Positions 1 through 8,145 of a DNA stretch of 26,574 bases are shown one piece after another (position 1 is the first letter of the stretch; each line of letters opens with the position of its first letter). The notes below the pieces were generated by a model. That model made no database searches and was not told the origin of the DNA. It was given only the letters and a program-made list of their open reading frames with translations. The DNA is taken from positions 1-26,574 of the forward strand of contig CAAGNV010000068.1 in the NCBI GenBank assembly GCA_900771425.1, read 5' to 3'. Both the position numbers and the translations under genes were made by a program. This DNA is from Bacteroidaceae bacterium. GTDB taxonomy: Bacteria; Bacteroidota; Bacteroidia; Bacteroidales; Bacteroidaceae.

Positions 1-57
1 AAAAATCGGTCTTCCATAAGCCTCTGATAATCATAACACATAGCAGCGTCCAAAAAT

Positions 58-157
58 GCAGCCAAATCTTCGGGCAATAAGATTTGGTTCTTCGGCCGAT
101 AAGATTTGGTTCTTATGGCGATAAGATTTGGTTCTTCCGACCCGAAGATTTGGCTGC
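58..157. repeat. Inverted repeat enclosing a 22-bp tandem repeat
   Basis: A perfect 17-bp inverted repeat (58-74 and 141-157, reading GCAGCCAAATCTTCGGG on the left) encloses three 22-bp tandem units at 76-97, 98-119 and 120-141 that share the core ATAAGATTTGGTTCTT. The whole could fold as a stem with a repeated loop. No open frame covers it. Function is unknown; a REP-like intergenic element is the conservative reading. Confidence 0.8.
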
Positions 158-238
158 GTTTCCAATATGCACCTGTCCGTGATGAGCAAATCTAATAAAA
201 ATCCTATTTTTTGGAATTGGAACTTAGGACTTATTTTA

Positions 239-287
239 GCTTAGAGTGGACAGCTTAGAGCTTAGAGTGGACAGCTTAGAGCTTATA
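239..287. repeat. Short heptamer array
   Basis: Seven 7-bp units run in strict register: GCTTAGA, GTGGACA, GCTTAGA, GCTTAGA, GTGGACA, GCTTAGA, GCTTATA. This is the same GCTTAGA heptamer that forms the large minisatellite at 3289-3492, so the two arrays bracket the first two genes. Nothing else is recognisable in 158-412 apart from AT-rich and polypyrimidine sequence. Confidence 0.8.
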
Positions 288-412
288 TCTTGTAGCACCG
301 TCCGGTTCTCTCTCTCCACTCTAACCTTTCTTCTCTAATCTAAATCAAGCCAACAGCCAATGGCTAACGGCCTCTCACCTCCTTTCTTTTGCTATCTCTA
401 CTTTGCAAAATA

Positions 413-422
413 CCCCCCCCCC
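413..422. repeat. Homopolymeric tract of 10 C
   Basis: Ten consecutive C lie about 80 bp upstream of the -7 promoter element at 501-508 and 215 bp upstream of the first start codon. Tracts of this length are prone to slippage, so an effect on promoter strength is conceivable. That is inference only; no variant is visible from one sequence. Confidence 0.9.
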
Positions 423-500
423 GTTACAAAATGATTACAAAAATGTACTATGAATGCCATTTTATACTTATATATAGCATAGCTATAAATTAAAAAGTGC

Positions 501-508
501 TACATTTG
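501..508 (+). promoter_or_regulatory. Bacteroidetes -7 promoter element
   Basis: TACATTTG matches the Bacteroidetes primary-sigma -7 consensus TAnnTTTG exactly. It lies about 130 bp upstream of the first gene. No clear -33 TTG box is seen at the expected spacing. The element overlaps the left arm of an 8-bp inverted repeat (AGTGCTAC at 496-503, GTAGCACT at 543-550), which could be an operator or a 5'-UTR hairpin. I saw no other exact TAnnTTTG match in the intergenic gaps of the window. Confidence 0.5.
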
Positions 509-636
509 CTTCTCGGAAGTCGAAAATACATGCAAAATAGGCGTAGCACTACAGATTTAGTGAGACCAGTAATGCACAAACAAAAACTGCTTCTACAAAC
601 AAAAAAACAACGTTAACTGATAGGAAAAACAGGCGC

Positions 637-2043
637 ATGTCGCAAAGCAACACCAAGCATATAACCACTGCAGTCATGACGATTCTTTTGTCATTCTGTT
701 GTTGTGTCGGTCTGAAGGCACAGCAGTTGGGCGAGTCTGCCGTTCTCGAGCAGTCACGTCCGATTGTCTTCGTCGTCAATAAGGCCAACATATCACAGAA
801 AGACCTGAAGTGGATTACCGACACGCTCAAGCATGAACTCGATGAGTCCGACCTCATGAAGGTTTATGCCCGTGCTGCTGCTTCGCCTGAAGGCCCGCTC
901 AATAATAACATCCGACTCAGTAAGGAACGCTACGCAGCAGTGGTGCGTTACCTCCGTCAGTTCGGAATCAAGGAAGACCAGATTTCGTCGGAAGTCATCG
1001 CCGAGGACTACAAACTGCTCCGTGCCATGCTTCTCCGTGCCAACGACAAGGCATACACAGCCGTTGACTCACTCATGAACAAGTACGGTGACGACGAAGC
1101 CGCGCTCAAGTCTGCACTCCAGCGTCAGGACAACGGCCGACTCTGGCAGTATCTCGTCCGCGAGTACTTCCCTGAACTCCGTGCCGTACGTCTCGTCCTC
1201 TTCCTTGACCTGCCTGAATTCAATCTTCCTGAATTCCCACAGGACACAGTGTCGCTCGACGACCTGTTCCGCCAGCGCGAATATATCCCGATGGACGAGG
1301 ACTTCCTCTCACGCTACTATCCACGTGAACCACGCCGCGAAGTACTCAGCATAAAGACCAACCTGCTGTTCGACTTTGCCTACGTACCAGGTTACGACCG
1401 CTGGTGCCCGATACCGAACGTGGCAGTCGAATACTATCCGCTCCGTGGTCACTTCACCTTCGGCGCAAGCTTCGACGGACCATGGTGGCAGCATTACCGC
1501 GAACACAAGTACTTCCAGATACGTAACTACCAACTCGAGGCACGCTATTACCTCCGCTCCGGCGACATCAACGACGTGGGCATCGGCAACGGCGCTGCAT
1601 TCAAGGGCTGGTACGCCAAGGCATACGCTCATGCCGGACTCTTCAGCATCTGCTTCGATGCCGACCGCGGATGGGAAGGCGAAGGATTCGGAGCCGGTCT
1701 CGGCATCGGATACGTAATGCCTATCAGCCGCAACGAACACTGGCGACTCGAGTTCGGAGCACAGTTCGGCTACTTCTGGTGCAAGCACGACCCTTACCAG
1801 TTCCTCTGTCCGATCGACCCTCTACAGCATAAAGAACAATGGTATTATTATAAGTGGACACTCGATGCCGACCTCTTCAAGAAACGTCAGCACCAATGGT
1901 CATGGATCGGTCCTACACGTATCGACATCACACTCTCGTACGACCTCTTCTACCGTCCAAACCACAAGAAGGGAATCAGCTTCCGCTCATGGGAGACATC
2001 GAGCAAGGCTCCACGGATATTCCAGAAAGGAGGTGACAGATGA
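637..2043 (+). CDS. DUF3575 outer-membrane protein with OmpA-like N-terminal domain
   Basis: The 468-residue protein begins with a type I signal peptide (hydrophobic stretch about residues 12-27, cleavage probably after LKA). Residues about 30-200 look like an OmpA-type domain, including the N-x-R-L-S-x-x-R-x-x-x-V-x-x-Y-L helix that in OmpA-like domains lies near the peptidoglycan-binding site. Residues about 235-445 are the DUF3575 region, rich in alternating aromatic beta-strands (LSIKTNLLFDFAYVPG onward) as expected for a small outer-membrane barrel. In Bacteroidales this family commonly sits at the head of fimbrillin clusters, beside DUF5119 and fimbrillin genes. A role in anchoring or export of the pilus is inference. 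The ATG at 637 is chosen because it starts a complete signal peptide. The gene overlaps the next by 4 nt. Confidence 0.85.
   Translation: MSQSNTKHITTAVMTILLSFCCCVGLKAQQLGESAVLEQSRPIVFVVNKANISQKDLKWITDTLKHELDESDLMKVYARAAASPEGPLNNNIRLSKERYAAVVRYLRQFGIKEDQISSEVIAEDYKLLRAMLLRANDKAYTAVDSLMNKYGDDEAALKSALQRQDNGRLWQYLVREYFPELRAVRLVLFLDLPEFNLPEFPQDTVSLDDLFRQREYIPMDEDFLSRYYPREPRREVLSIKTNLLFDFAYVPGYDRWCPIPNVAVEYYPLRGHFTFGASFDGPWWQHYREHKYFQIRNYQLEARYYLRSGDINDVGIGNGAAFKGWYAKAYAHAGLFSICFDADRGWEGEGFGAGLGIGYVMPISRNEHWRLEFGAQFGYFWCKHDPYQFLCPIDPLQHKEQWYYYKWTLDADLFKKRQHQWSWIGPTRIDITLSYDLFYRPNHKKGISFRSWETSSKAPRIFQKGGDR
2026..2036 (+). promoter_or_regulatory. Shine-Dalgarno-like sequence before the DUF5119 gene
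   Basis: AAAGGAGGTGA lies 3 nt before the ATG at 2040, with its GGAGG core (2029-2033) 6 nt away. It is nearly a perfect anti-SD match inside the last codons of the upstream gene. Bacteroidetes rarely use SD pairing, so it may be coincidental with Lys-Gly-Gly codons, but together with the ATGA overlap it could strengthen coupled translation. Confidence 0.5.
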
Positions 2044-3278
2044 TGCATCTTCGTAACATCTTCCGTCCTGTTCATCGCAACCGTCCTGCAATGCACCGCA
2101 CAGCAGGTCTTGCCGCTGCATGGCTCTTCGCACTCCTTATGTTACTCGCATCGTGCGAGCGACACCCGCCGCTTCACCTCCACGAAGGCCCGGGCATCGA
2201 CCTCGAAATCCCTATCATCGACCTCGAACTCGACGTATATTGGGACTACGAAAACGAATTCGGCTTCGGCTACGACTGGCGGGCTGAGTGGTACTACGGA
2301 TGGGACAGCATCGACGTCATGGCATTCGGACCACTCGAATATGTAGAGCCTTCTGTATTCAACGTACGACGTTACTACACAAAGGACAACCCTGACGCAC
2401 CGCACAGCATCGTCTATCCACACACCATCGAGGGCACCATGCTGCGCGCATCATACGACTTCGGATTCTGGGACATCCTCGCATGGAACGACATCGAGAC
2501 CATGGACGGCGTACAGAGCCTCGTGTTCGACGAAGAGACATCACTCGACTACGTCACCGCATCAACCAACCAGACGATGCACAGCGCACGATACTCACTG
2601 CCTAAATACACACGCTCGTTCTACCAGCCCGAACTCCTCTACGCCGGATACGACGAAGACGAAGAAATCGACTCACTCCTCACTGGTTTCGAACGCCGAT
2701 GGGTTGACGAAGGACGCGAGGTGTGGTACAAGAAACTCGAACTGCCGCTCTATCCGTGCACATACATCTACCTCACACAGGTCATACTACACCACAACAA
2801 CGGTAAGATCACAGGCGTAGATGGAGCAGCAAACCTCTCGGGTATGGCACGATCAGTGACACTCAACAACGGTATTGCCGGAAGCGACCCAATCACCGTA
2901 AACTATAACGTACGATTCAAGCGCAACTGCGACATGAAGGGCGAACCAGTAGATATCGCCGGAGGACGACTACTCACGTTCGGTATGTGTAACCTCAACC
3001 CTAACCGAATCGACTCACGCTCCGAGAGCTACGCACGAATCAGCGAAATCGACCCTGCACGTCACTACATCGACGTCGATATGCAGTTCAACAACGGTAT
3101 GGACAGCACATTCGTATTCGACGTGACAGACCAGGTACGAAAGAGGTATAAAGGCGGAGTGCTCACCATCGAACTCGACATGGACACAGTTCCTGTGCCA
3201 CGACGCAACGGTGGTTCCGCATTCGACGCCGTAGTCAAGGACTTTGAAGATGGAGGTACCCATGAATTCGAGATGTAA
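2040..3278 (+). CDS. DUF5119 family lipoprotein
   Basis: A 412-residue predicted lipoprotein. A long N-terminal extension (about 20 residues, basic) precedes a hydrophobic segment ending in the lipobox L-L-A-S-C, followed by ERHPPLHLHEGPG and an acidic, aromatic stretch (DVYWDYENEFGFGYDWRAEW) typical of DUF5119 proteins in Bacteroidales. The rest is beta-rich with no catalytic motif visible. Its ATG overlaps the stop of the DUF3575 gene (ATGA), so the two are surely co-transcribed and probably translationally coupled. DUF5119 genes recur next to fimbrillin genes, so a role as an assembly, anchor or regulator-of-length lipoprotein of the pilus is plausible but unproven. A start nearer the signal peptide (ATG codon for MHRT, about 2091) is possible. 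Confidence 0.8.
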   Translation: MMHLRNIFRPVHRNRPAMHRTAGLAAAWLFALLMLLASCERHPPLHLHEGPGIDLEIPIIDLELDVYWDYENEFGFGYDWRAEWYYGWDSIDVMAFGPLEYVEPSVFNVRRYYTKDNPDAPHSIVYPHTIEGTMLRASYDFGFWDILAWNDIETMDGVQSLVFDEETSLDYVTASTNQTMHSARYSLPKYTRSFYQPELLYAGYDEDEEIDSLLTGFERRWVDEGREVWYKKLELPLYPCTYIYLTQVILHHNNGKITGVDGAANLSGMARSVTLNNGIAGSDPITVNYNVRFKRNCDMKGEPVDIAGGRLLTFGMCNLNPNRIDSRSESYARISEIDPARHYIDVDMQFNNGMDSTFVFDVTDQVRKRYKGGVLTIELDMDTVPVPRRNGGSAFDAVVKDFEDGGTHEFEM

Positions 3279-3288
3279 GGGGATTAGG

Positions 3289-3492
3289 GCTTAGAGCTTA
3301 GGGCTTAGAGCTTAGGGCTTAGAGCTTAGAGCTTAGGGCTTAGAGCTTAGGGCTTAGAGCTTAGGGCTTAGGGCTTAGAGCTTAGGGCTTAGAGCTTAGG
3401 GCTTAGAGCTTAGAGTTTAGGGCTTAGGGCTTAGGGCTTAGAGCTTAGAGCTTAGGGCTTAGAGCTTAGAGCTTAGGGCTTAGAGGCTTAGA
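3289..3492. repeat. Heptamer minisatellite GCTTAGR, 28 units
   Basis: Twenty-eight 7-bp units in unbroken register run from 3289 to 3484, nearly all GCTTAGA or GCTTAGG (one GTTTAGG at 3415), followed by an 8-bp unit at 3485-3492. Adjacent G-type units create GGG runs spaced by CTTA (for example 3420-3422, 3427-3429, 3434-3436), resembling telomeric TTAGGG repeats and capable in principle of G-quadruplex formation on the + strand. It fills most of the gap between the DUF5119 and first fimbrillin genes. Copy number is likely to vary. Confidence 0.95.
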
Positions 3493-3501
3493 GGCGGTGT
3501 T

Positions 3502-3539
3502 GACACCAGTATGTCTGGTGTCTGACTCGCAGGGGCGAG
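3502..3539 (+). other. Two adjacent hairpins upstream of the first fimbrillin gene
   Basis: The first hairpin has an 8-bp stem GACACCAG/CTGGTGTC (3502-3509 and 3515-3522). The second has a 5-bp stem CTCGC/GCGAG (3526-3530 and 3535-3539). Neither is followed by a T-run, so they are not standard intrinsic terminators; attenuation or RNA processing between the two operon parts is possible. The remaining 3540-3658 holds short CCCCATCAG repeats and an AT-rich leader without a recognisable promoter. Confidence 0.5.
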
Positions 3540-3658
3540 CTTAGAGAGGAGCCCCATCAGCCCCATCAGCCCATTCACCCTATAATAATATAAAAGGTGT
3601 AACCCACCACAACCGAGAATAGAAAACAAGAATCGAATAACAAAAACAAACAAAAGCT

Positions 3659-5044
3659 ATGAAACAGAATTACTATCTATTGATGGCCTTGCTTGCAGCA
3701 ACTCTCGCCGGATGTACCAGCGAGGGGTTCGAGGAACTGGTAGAAGAGAACACGTCAGCACAAACCGTTGCTGACCAGATCTCGTTCGCAACAGTACGCA
3801 AGAACATGACACGCGCCGACTTCGAGGGCGACGAAGCTGCCAACTTGCTCAACAAGCAATTCACGGTTTACGGCGAGAAGAGCTCTGCTACTACTCCTGT
3901 ATTCCCACAGTACAGCGTCATCTATAACCCACCGACAATCGGTGCTGAGACCAACGTCGTTGGTTGGGACTATGTAGATGCATCACTCACCGGTCAGACA
4001 GTCCGCTACTGGGACTACGCAGCCGACAACTACAAGTTCATCGCATGGGCAGCAACTACCAGCGGTGCTGCAGTGTCAGATGTCAACATGAACGGATTCA
4101 AGGTCAACGCTACATCACCTGATCAAATCTCAAAGTTCTATGTCGCTGACAAGAAACAAGTTAACAAGAGCGATTACCAGCAGGTCGTAAAACTCACGTT
4201 CCGCAGCCTCGCTGCTAAGGTACGCCTCGCCATCTACGAGGAGATTCCTGGATACACCGTGTCAGAAGTGACATTCCGCTACGGAGCCATCGAGGGATAC
4301 CTCCCGCTCGGCTCACGCTATACCACTGATGCAGTACTCGACGGCTCGTTCAACAGTGCCGAGGGCGGCGACTTCACCGTCACTTACCCCGACAGCTTCG
4401 GCATTGCCGACGTAGCACTCCCTGCAGGCGAACCACTCACACACTATAACTTCGGTGCGTTCCCACAGACTGCAATCGGTAACGACCGTGCTTCTGCAAC
4501 ATGGGCAAACGGCGGCTCAAGCGAGTACATCCTCGTAATGCCTAACCAAGACCATGCAGCCGACATGCAGCTCGTAATCAACTACACACTCATCTCTGAG
4601 GACAACAACGACACCATCCGTGTCAAGGGTGCTCACGTGACCGTACCGGCTGACCTCGTAACATGGAATCCAAACTATGCTTATACATATTACTTCAAAC
4701 TCACTAAGGACACCAACGGAACAACAGGACGCGACCCTTACAACCCAGATCCTCACGACGGCGACGACCCTTACTACCCAGACCCTAAGGACATCGACCC
4801 TACTGACCCTGACGCTCCTGTAAACCCATTCTATCCAGACCCATACGACCCTACTAACCCAGACCCTAAACCAAACGTAGGTCCGTTCCCTCCTTACGAT
4901 CCGTCTAACCCGGATACACCTAAACCATACGACCCAGATGACCCTAACAAGGATGTCGAAGGACTCCACCCAATCGTATTCGATGCAGTAGTGGTTGACT
5001 TCTCAGACTACACAGAAGACTCTGAATGGGAACTGAAGGACTAA
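3659..5044 (+). CDS. Fimbrillin family lipoprotein with Pro-rich linker
   Basis: A 461-residue type V pilin-like protein. The signal peptide ends in lipobox L-A-G-C (Cys19), and M-T-R-A-D at residues 50-54 puts the predicted protease maturation site after Arg52, close to Arg46 of FimA and Arg49 of Mfa1. The body carries family landmarks: FTVYGEK, YWDYAADNYKFIAW, FRSLAAKVRLAIYEEIPGYT and YAYTYYFKL. Between the last of these and the terminal strand HPIVFDAVVV lies a linker at about residues 357-431 with 25 prolines in 74 residues, built on repeated Y/N-P-D-P. It ends without the second domain seen in most of its paralogues, so it may be the main shaft subunit. High-GC third positions resemble the two upstream genes. 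Confidence 0.88.
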   Translation: MKQNYYLLMALLAATLAGCTSEGFEELVEENTSAQTVADQISFATVRKNMTRADFEGDEAANLLNKQFTVYGEKSSATTPVFPQYSVIYNPPTIGAETNVVGWDYVDASLTGQTVRYWDYAADNYKFIAWAATTSGAAVSDVNMNGFKVNATSPDQISKFYVADKKQVNKSDYQQVVKLTFRSLAAKVRLAIYEEIPGYTVSEVTFRYGAIEGYLPLGSRYTTDAVLDGSFNSAEGGDFTVTYPDSFGIADVALPAGEPLTHYNFGAFPQTAIGNDRASATWANGGSSEYILVMPNQDHAADMQLVINYTLISEDNNDTIRVKGAHVTVPADLVTWNPNYAYTYYFKLTKDTNGTTGRDPYNPDPHDGDDPYYPDPKDIDPTDPDAPVNPFYPDPYDPTNPDPKPNVGPFPPYDPSNPDTPKPYDPDDPNKDVEGLHPIVFDAVVVDFSDYTEDSEWELKD

Positions 5045-5211
5045 ACGCTTAGCGTTGAAAACATATAGAATCGTAAATTAACCCGTAAATCAGAACAACA
5101 GGCAAAAGAAAATTCACGACCCATTCACGCGCAATTCAAGGTAATTCGCGCTGAGAACAAGAAACAAAACAGTAAACAAAACATATTATTAACAAACAAA
5201 TCTCATTAATT

Positions 5212-7848
5212 ATGAAAAAATCAATGTTATTCGCAGCCGCAGCCGTTGTAGCAATGGTTGGCTGTACAAACGAAGACTTCACCGGCTTCCAGCAATCACA
5301 AAATGGTGAAGCAGCTATCAACTTCGGTAGTGGCACAAAGAAAATCACCCGTGGTGGTCAGTTGACAGGTGATAAAGCTGCCGAAAAATTAGGAAACAAC
5401 TTTGTTGTTCTTGGTTACAAAGGTAGCCAAACCCCAGATTACGCAACTTTAGTCTTTGACTACTATGATGTAAACTACAAAGCATCCACTGCAGGTTCTA
5501 CAGAATCAAACTCAAAGGACTGGGAATATGTAGGTCAGGGTGTGAATGCTCTTGCTACTTCAATCTCTGCTCAGACTATCAAGTATTGGGACTTCGCAGT
5601 TGATCAGTATGACTTTATTGCTTTTTCAAAAGGAATAAATGAAAAGACTATCGATCAACTCTTTACAACAGTTGATAAAACAGCGCTTGGCACTTCTAAC
5701 AAAGCATATTCAGTTGCAGGTACTCTTAAAGAACTCAAGAACTGTTATATAGCAGACCTTGTAACAGTTTATAGCCCGGATTTATCTATATCTGATCAAC
5801 CTACATTTGCATCAGGTGCTGTAACTCCTGTATTCCGCAGTTTGCAGGCTAAGCTTCGTCTTGGATTCTATGAGACAGTTCCAGGTTACTCTGTAAAGAA
5901 AGTAAAGTTCTACGAAGATGGCAATGCTGCAACTTCAGGTACAACTCCTTACCTCTATACTGCTGACGGTGAAGGTACACTTGCAGTAGGCGATGATGCA
6001 GAAGGTGAAATGGTAATTTCTTTCCCTACAGTCGGCTCAGGGGAGGTTGCTAATAAAGACTACAATCAGGCACATATTGCATTCTCCACACTTTCTTCAA
6101 CAGATGCTTTGAAGAATAATGTTCCTTTCGCAGCATTTGGCGAAAAATCAAATCAAGCTGCTAAGCAGTTAGATGAAAAAACTTCAGGAAATGTATTCTT
6201 AGGACGTTCATCTTCAAGTGCTACTTATGCAGGTGACTTAACTAGTGATAATGCTTATGTAGCAGTACTTCCTACAGGAAAAGGCAATACCCTCACCCTC
6301 AAGGTTGACTACATTCTCGAATCAATCGATGGTACTGGTGAAGAAATCAAAGTAACAGGTGCAACTGCTCAGATTCCTGCTATTTACACTGAATGGCAGC
6401 CGAACTATGCATACACTTACCTCTTCAAGATTTCAGACCAAACAAATGGCTTGACTGATCCTAGTCAGACTGGTTATGCAGGTCTCTATCCAATCACTTT
6501 CGATGCAATTGTAGAAGGCGACATCGATGGAATTCAGGAAACTATTACAGAAGTTGGTGAACCATCAATCACTACTTATCAGAAGGGTAAGGTTGTTACT
6601 GAAAACGATGAATATAAGGCAGGAACAGACCCAATTTATATTACTGTTAACAATGGTGAAGAACTTACAAAGGACTTCTATAAGAAGGGTGCTACTAACA
6701 TTTTCGAAGCAACTTTTGCTGAAGAAGGTGCTTGTCAGACTCTCTCTGAAAAGTCTGTTGCAAATTGTGTAAATCATAATAATGGTACCGTATATGATCC
6801 ATCTGTTACTCCTGCAAGTACAATATATACAGTAACAGATTATAACGGCAAGACTCTCACTCTTACACCAACAACTGACACATGGAGTCTCGAAAAAGAA
6901 ATTGCTCAGAAAGATGCACCTCACGGTGTAGCAATCAATACTGATGGCACAAATACTTGTGTAGCTAAGATTGAACAACCTGCAGCTAAAACTTATGTAT
7001 TCCAGTATCTGTTGACCCCTGTTAAATACAAGGATGCAACTTTCAATACTCTTCCTATAAATACATCATCTGCTCCTGTAATATACTATCTCGTAGAGAA
7101 GTCTGGCAATGTTGAAACATATACAAAGAAAGAAGCCGATGGTACTGAAACTTATAAGAAAGATTATTACGCTATAACTACTCCTTCATTGTCAACTGCA
7201 GTTACTGACGCAACAATGGCTAAGGGTACTAACTACTTCGAAAAATCAACAGTTTCAGGTAAGTCTGTATTCACTTTAAAGGTTTCTGACGGTACAGAAA
7301 CTTATACAGCTAGCAAACGTTATCCAGATGACTCATTCACTAAGATAGCAACTTCTGCTGATGTTAACTTGGATGAAGGTTATGTATATTATGTTAAAGA
7401 AGGTAGTACAAATACTTATACTGAGCATACTGTAGGTGCTTCTGGTCTTACTGTCAAGACTACTGACCCATTCTATATGGCAACTGATTATAAAGCATTA
7501 ACTACTGAAATTGAAGATGATGAATATAATACTGTAAAGCCAGGTCAGACTTACTATACTCTTGCAACAGTTGATGATGTTACTACTCTCACAAAGATTG
7601 TAACAGTTGGTAATGAAGATACAAACGATGCTTCTAGTGCCCCTCGTTACTATACAGGTCTCACTGCTGCAACTTACTATGCTGAAACAGCGTTTAATAC
7701 TGTAGCTGCAGGTACAGCATATTTCACACCTGCTACTGCAGCTGCCGCTCCTGTAAAGAGTACAGCTAATGGTGATGAAACAACATTGTTAGGTCAGGTT
7801 GTTGACAAGATGCCAACTTACTACTACAAGGTTATCAAGGTTCAGTAA
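5212..7848 (+). CDS. Fimbrillin family protein with repeat-rich C-terminal extension
   Basis: An 878-residue lipoprotein (lipobox M-V-G-C, Cys18) with a predicted maturation site I-T-R-G at Arg47. Residues about 50-430 form the pilin domain (NNFVVLGYKG, YWDFAVDQYDFIAFSKG, FRSLQAKLRLGFYETVPGYS, WQPNYAYTYLFKIS, LYPITFDA). Residues about 445-595 form the second domain shared with the four similar paralogues (ITTYQKG..VTENDEY, KTYVFQYL). Residues 596-870 are a tail of degenerate repeats around F/Y-N-T-V/L-x-x-G-x-x-Y-Y, very rich in Thr and Tyr, closing with YYYKVIKVQ. Codons are clearly more AT-rich at third positions than in the flanking fimbrillins, suggesting a different origin or expression class. 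The pilin domain implies assembly into the fimbria; the tail may be the exposed adhesive part (inference). Confidence 0.87.
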   Translation: MKKSMLFAAAAVVAMVGCTNEDFTGFQQSQNGEAAINFGSGTKKITRGGQLTGDKAAEKLGNNFVVLGYKGSQTPDYATLVFDYYDVNYKASTAGSTESNSKDWEYVGQGVNALATSISAQTIKYWDFAVDQYDFIAFSKGINEKTIDQLFTTVDKTALGTSNKAYSVAGTLKELKNCYIADLVTVYSPDLSISDQPTFASGAVTPVFRSLQAKLRLGFYETVPGYSVKKVKFYEDGNAATSGTTPYLYTADGEGTLAVGDDAEGEMVISFPTVGSGEVANKDYNQAHIAFSTLSSTDALKNNVPFAAFGEKSNQAAKQLDEKTSGNVFLGRSSSSATYAGDLTSDNAYVAVLPTGKGNTLTLKVDYILESIDGTGEEIKVTGATAQIPAIYTEWQPNYAYTYLFKISDQTNGLTDPSQTGYAGLYPITFDAIVEGDIDGIQETITEVGEPSITTYQKGKVVTENDEYKAGTDPIYITVNNGEELTKDFYKKGATNIFEATFAEEGACQTLSEKSVANCVNHNNGTVYDPSVTPASTIYTVTDYNGKTLTLTPTTDTWSLEKEIAQKDAPHGVAINTDGTNTCVAKIEQPAAKTYVFQYLLTPVKYKDATFNTLPINTSSAPVIYYLVEKSGNVETYTKKEADGTETYKKDYYAITTPSLSTAVTDATMAKGTNYFEKSTVSGKSVFTLKVSDGTETYTASKRYPDDSFTKIATSADVNLDEGYVYYVKEGSTNTYTEHTVGASGLTVKTTDPFYMATDYKALTTEIEDDEYNTVKPGQTYYTLATVDDVTTLTKIVTVGNEDTNDASSAPRYYTGLTAATYYAETAFNTVAAGTAYFTPATAAAAPVKSTANGDETTLLGQVVDKMPTYYYKVIKVQ

Positions 7849-7862
7849 TCTAACACTCTCTC

Positions 7863-7896
7863 AATCCCATGGAGCCTAATGTCACTCCATGGGATT
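7863..7896 (+). terminator. Stem-loop after the 5212 gene
   Basis: A perfect 12-bp inverted repeat AATCCCATGGAG/CTCCATGGGATT (7863-7874 and 7885-7896) with a 10-nt loop begins 14 nt after the stop codon. There is no T-run after it, so it may be a terminator of low strength or an mRNA 3'-end stabiliser. Confidence 0.45.
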
Positions 7897-7938
7897 ACCC
7901 CATAGCTAATGAATAACGATTCAGAGGCACCGACATTG

Positions 7939-8041
7939 GTCGGGAGGGACTGACCTCCCTCCCGACTACTACAAGAAAAGCCTCCCCCGGCCCCCCTTCG
8001 CTTCCCCCGTTATCGGGGGACAGAAACCTCCCAAGGAGGGG
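7939..8041. repeat. GC-rich hairpin cluster
   Basis: Three hairpins follow each other: GTCGGGAGGGA/TCCCTCCCGAC (7939-7949, 7956-7966), TCCCCCG/CGGGGGA (8003-8009, 8014-8020) and CCTCC/GGAGG (8027-8031, 8035-8039). The CCTCCCCCGGCCCCCC composition is like dispersed intergenic repeats of Bacteroidales. The cluster marks the boundary between the adhesin gene and the first TA module. No gene is seen in 7849-8145. Confidence 0.65.
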
Positions 8042-8082
8042 AGAAAGGCAACGAGGGAAAAGGAAGAACAAACTCCGTGTAA

Positions 8083-8122
8083 TCCGTGTAAACCAACCAC
8101 GGAACATACGAACATAACGAAA
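8083..8122 (+). repeat. Cassette leader element, copy 1
   Basis: This copy contains the hairpin TCCGTG/CACGGA (8083-8088 and 8098-8103, 9-nt loop) followed by ACATACGAACATAACGAA. It stands 24 nt upstream of the mntA-like start. The same element recurs before most other TA modules in the window. Confidence 0.85.
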
Positions 8123-8145
8123 TAACAATCAAATAGCAAATAAGA

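Noticed and set aside
58..157. CRISPR-like array
   Set aside because: Units are 22 bp head-to-tail with no unique spacers of 25-40 bp, and no cas genes are in the window.
496..550. Invertible promoter
   Set aside because: The 8-bp inverted repeats are only 39 bp apart and no recombinase gene is in the window; Bacteroidales invertible promoters are usually longer with longer arms.
1309..1788. Long minus-strand open frame inside the DUF3575 gene
   Set aside because: It is an antisense shadow of a codon-biased gene; the + strand frame has signal peptide and family motifs.
3289..3492. Coding repeat or CRISPR
   Set aside because: Pure heptamer repetition with TAG in the unit, so frames are not sustained, and no spacers.
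5043..5056. Terminator after the first fimbrillin
   Set aside because: AACGCTTAGCGTT has a one-base loop and no T-run, so it is only a palindrome.
7895..8128. Small minus-strand gene
   Set aside because: It translates the GC-rich hairpins and the leader element; composition is not protein-like.
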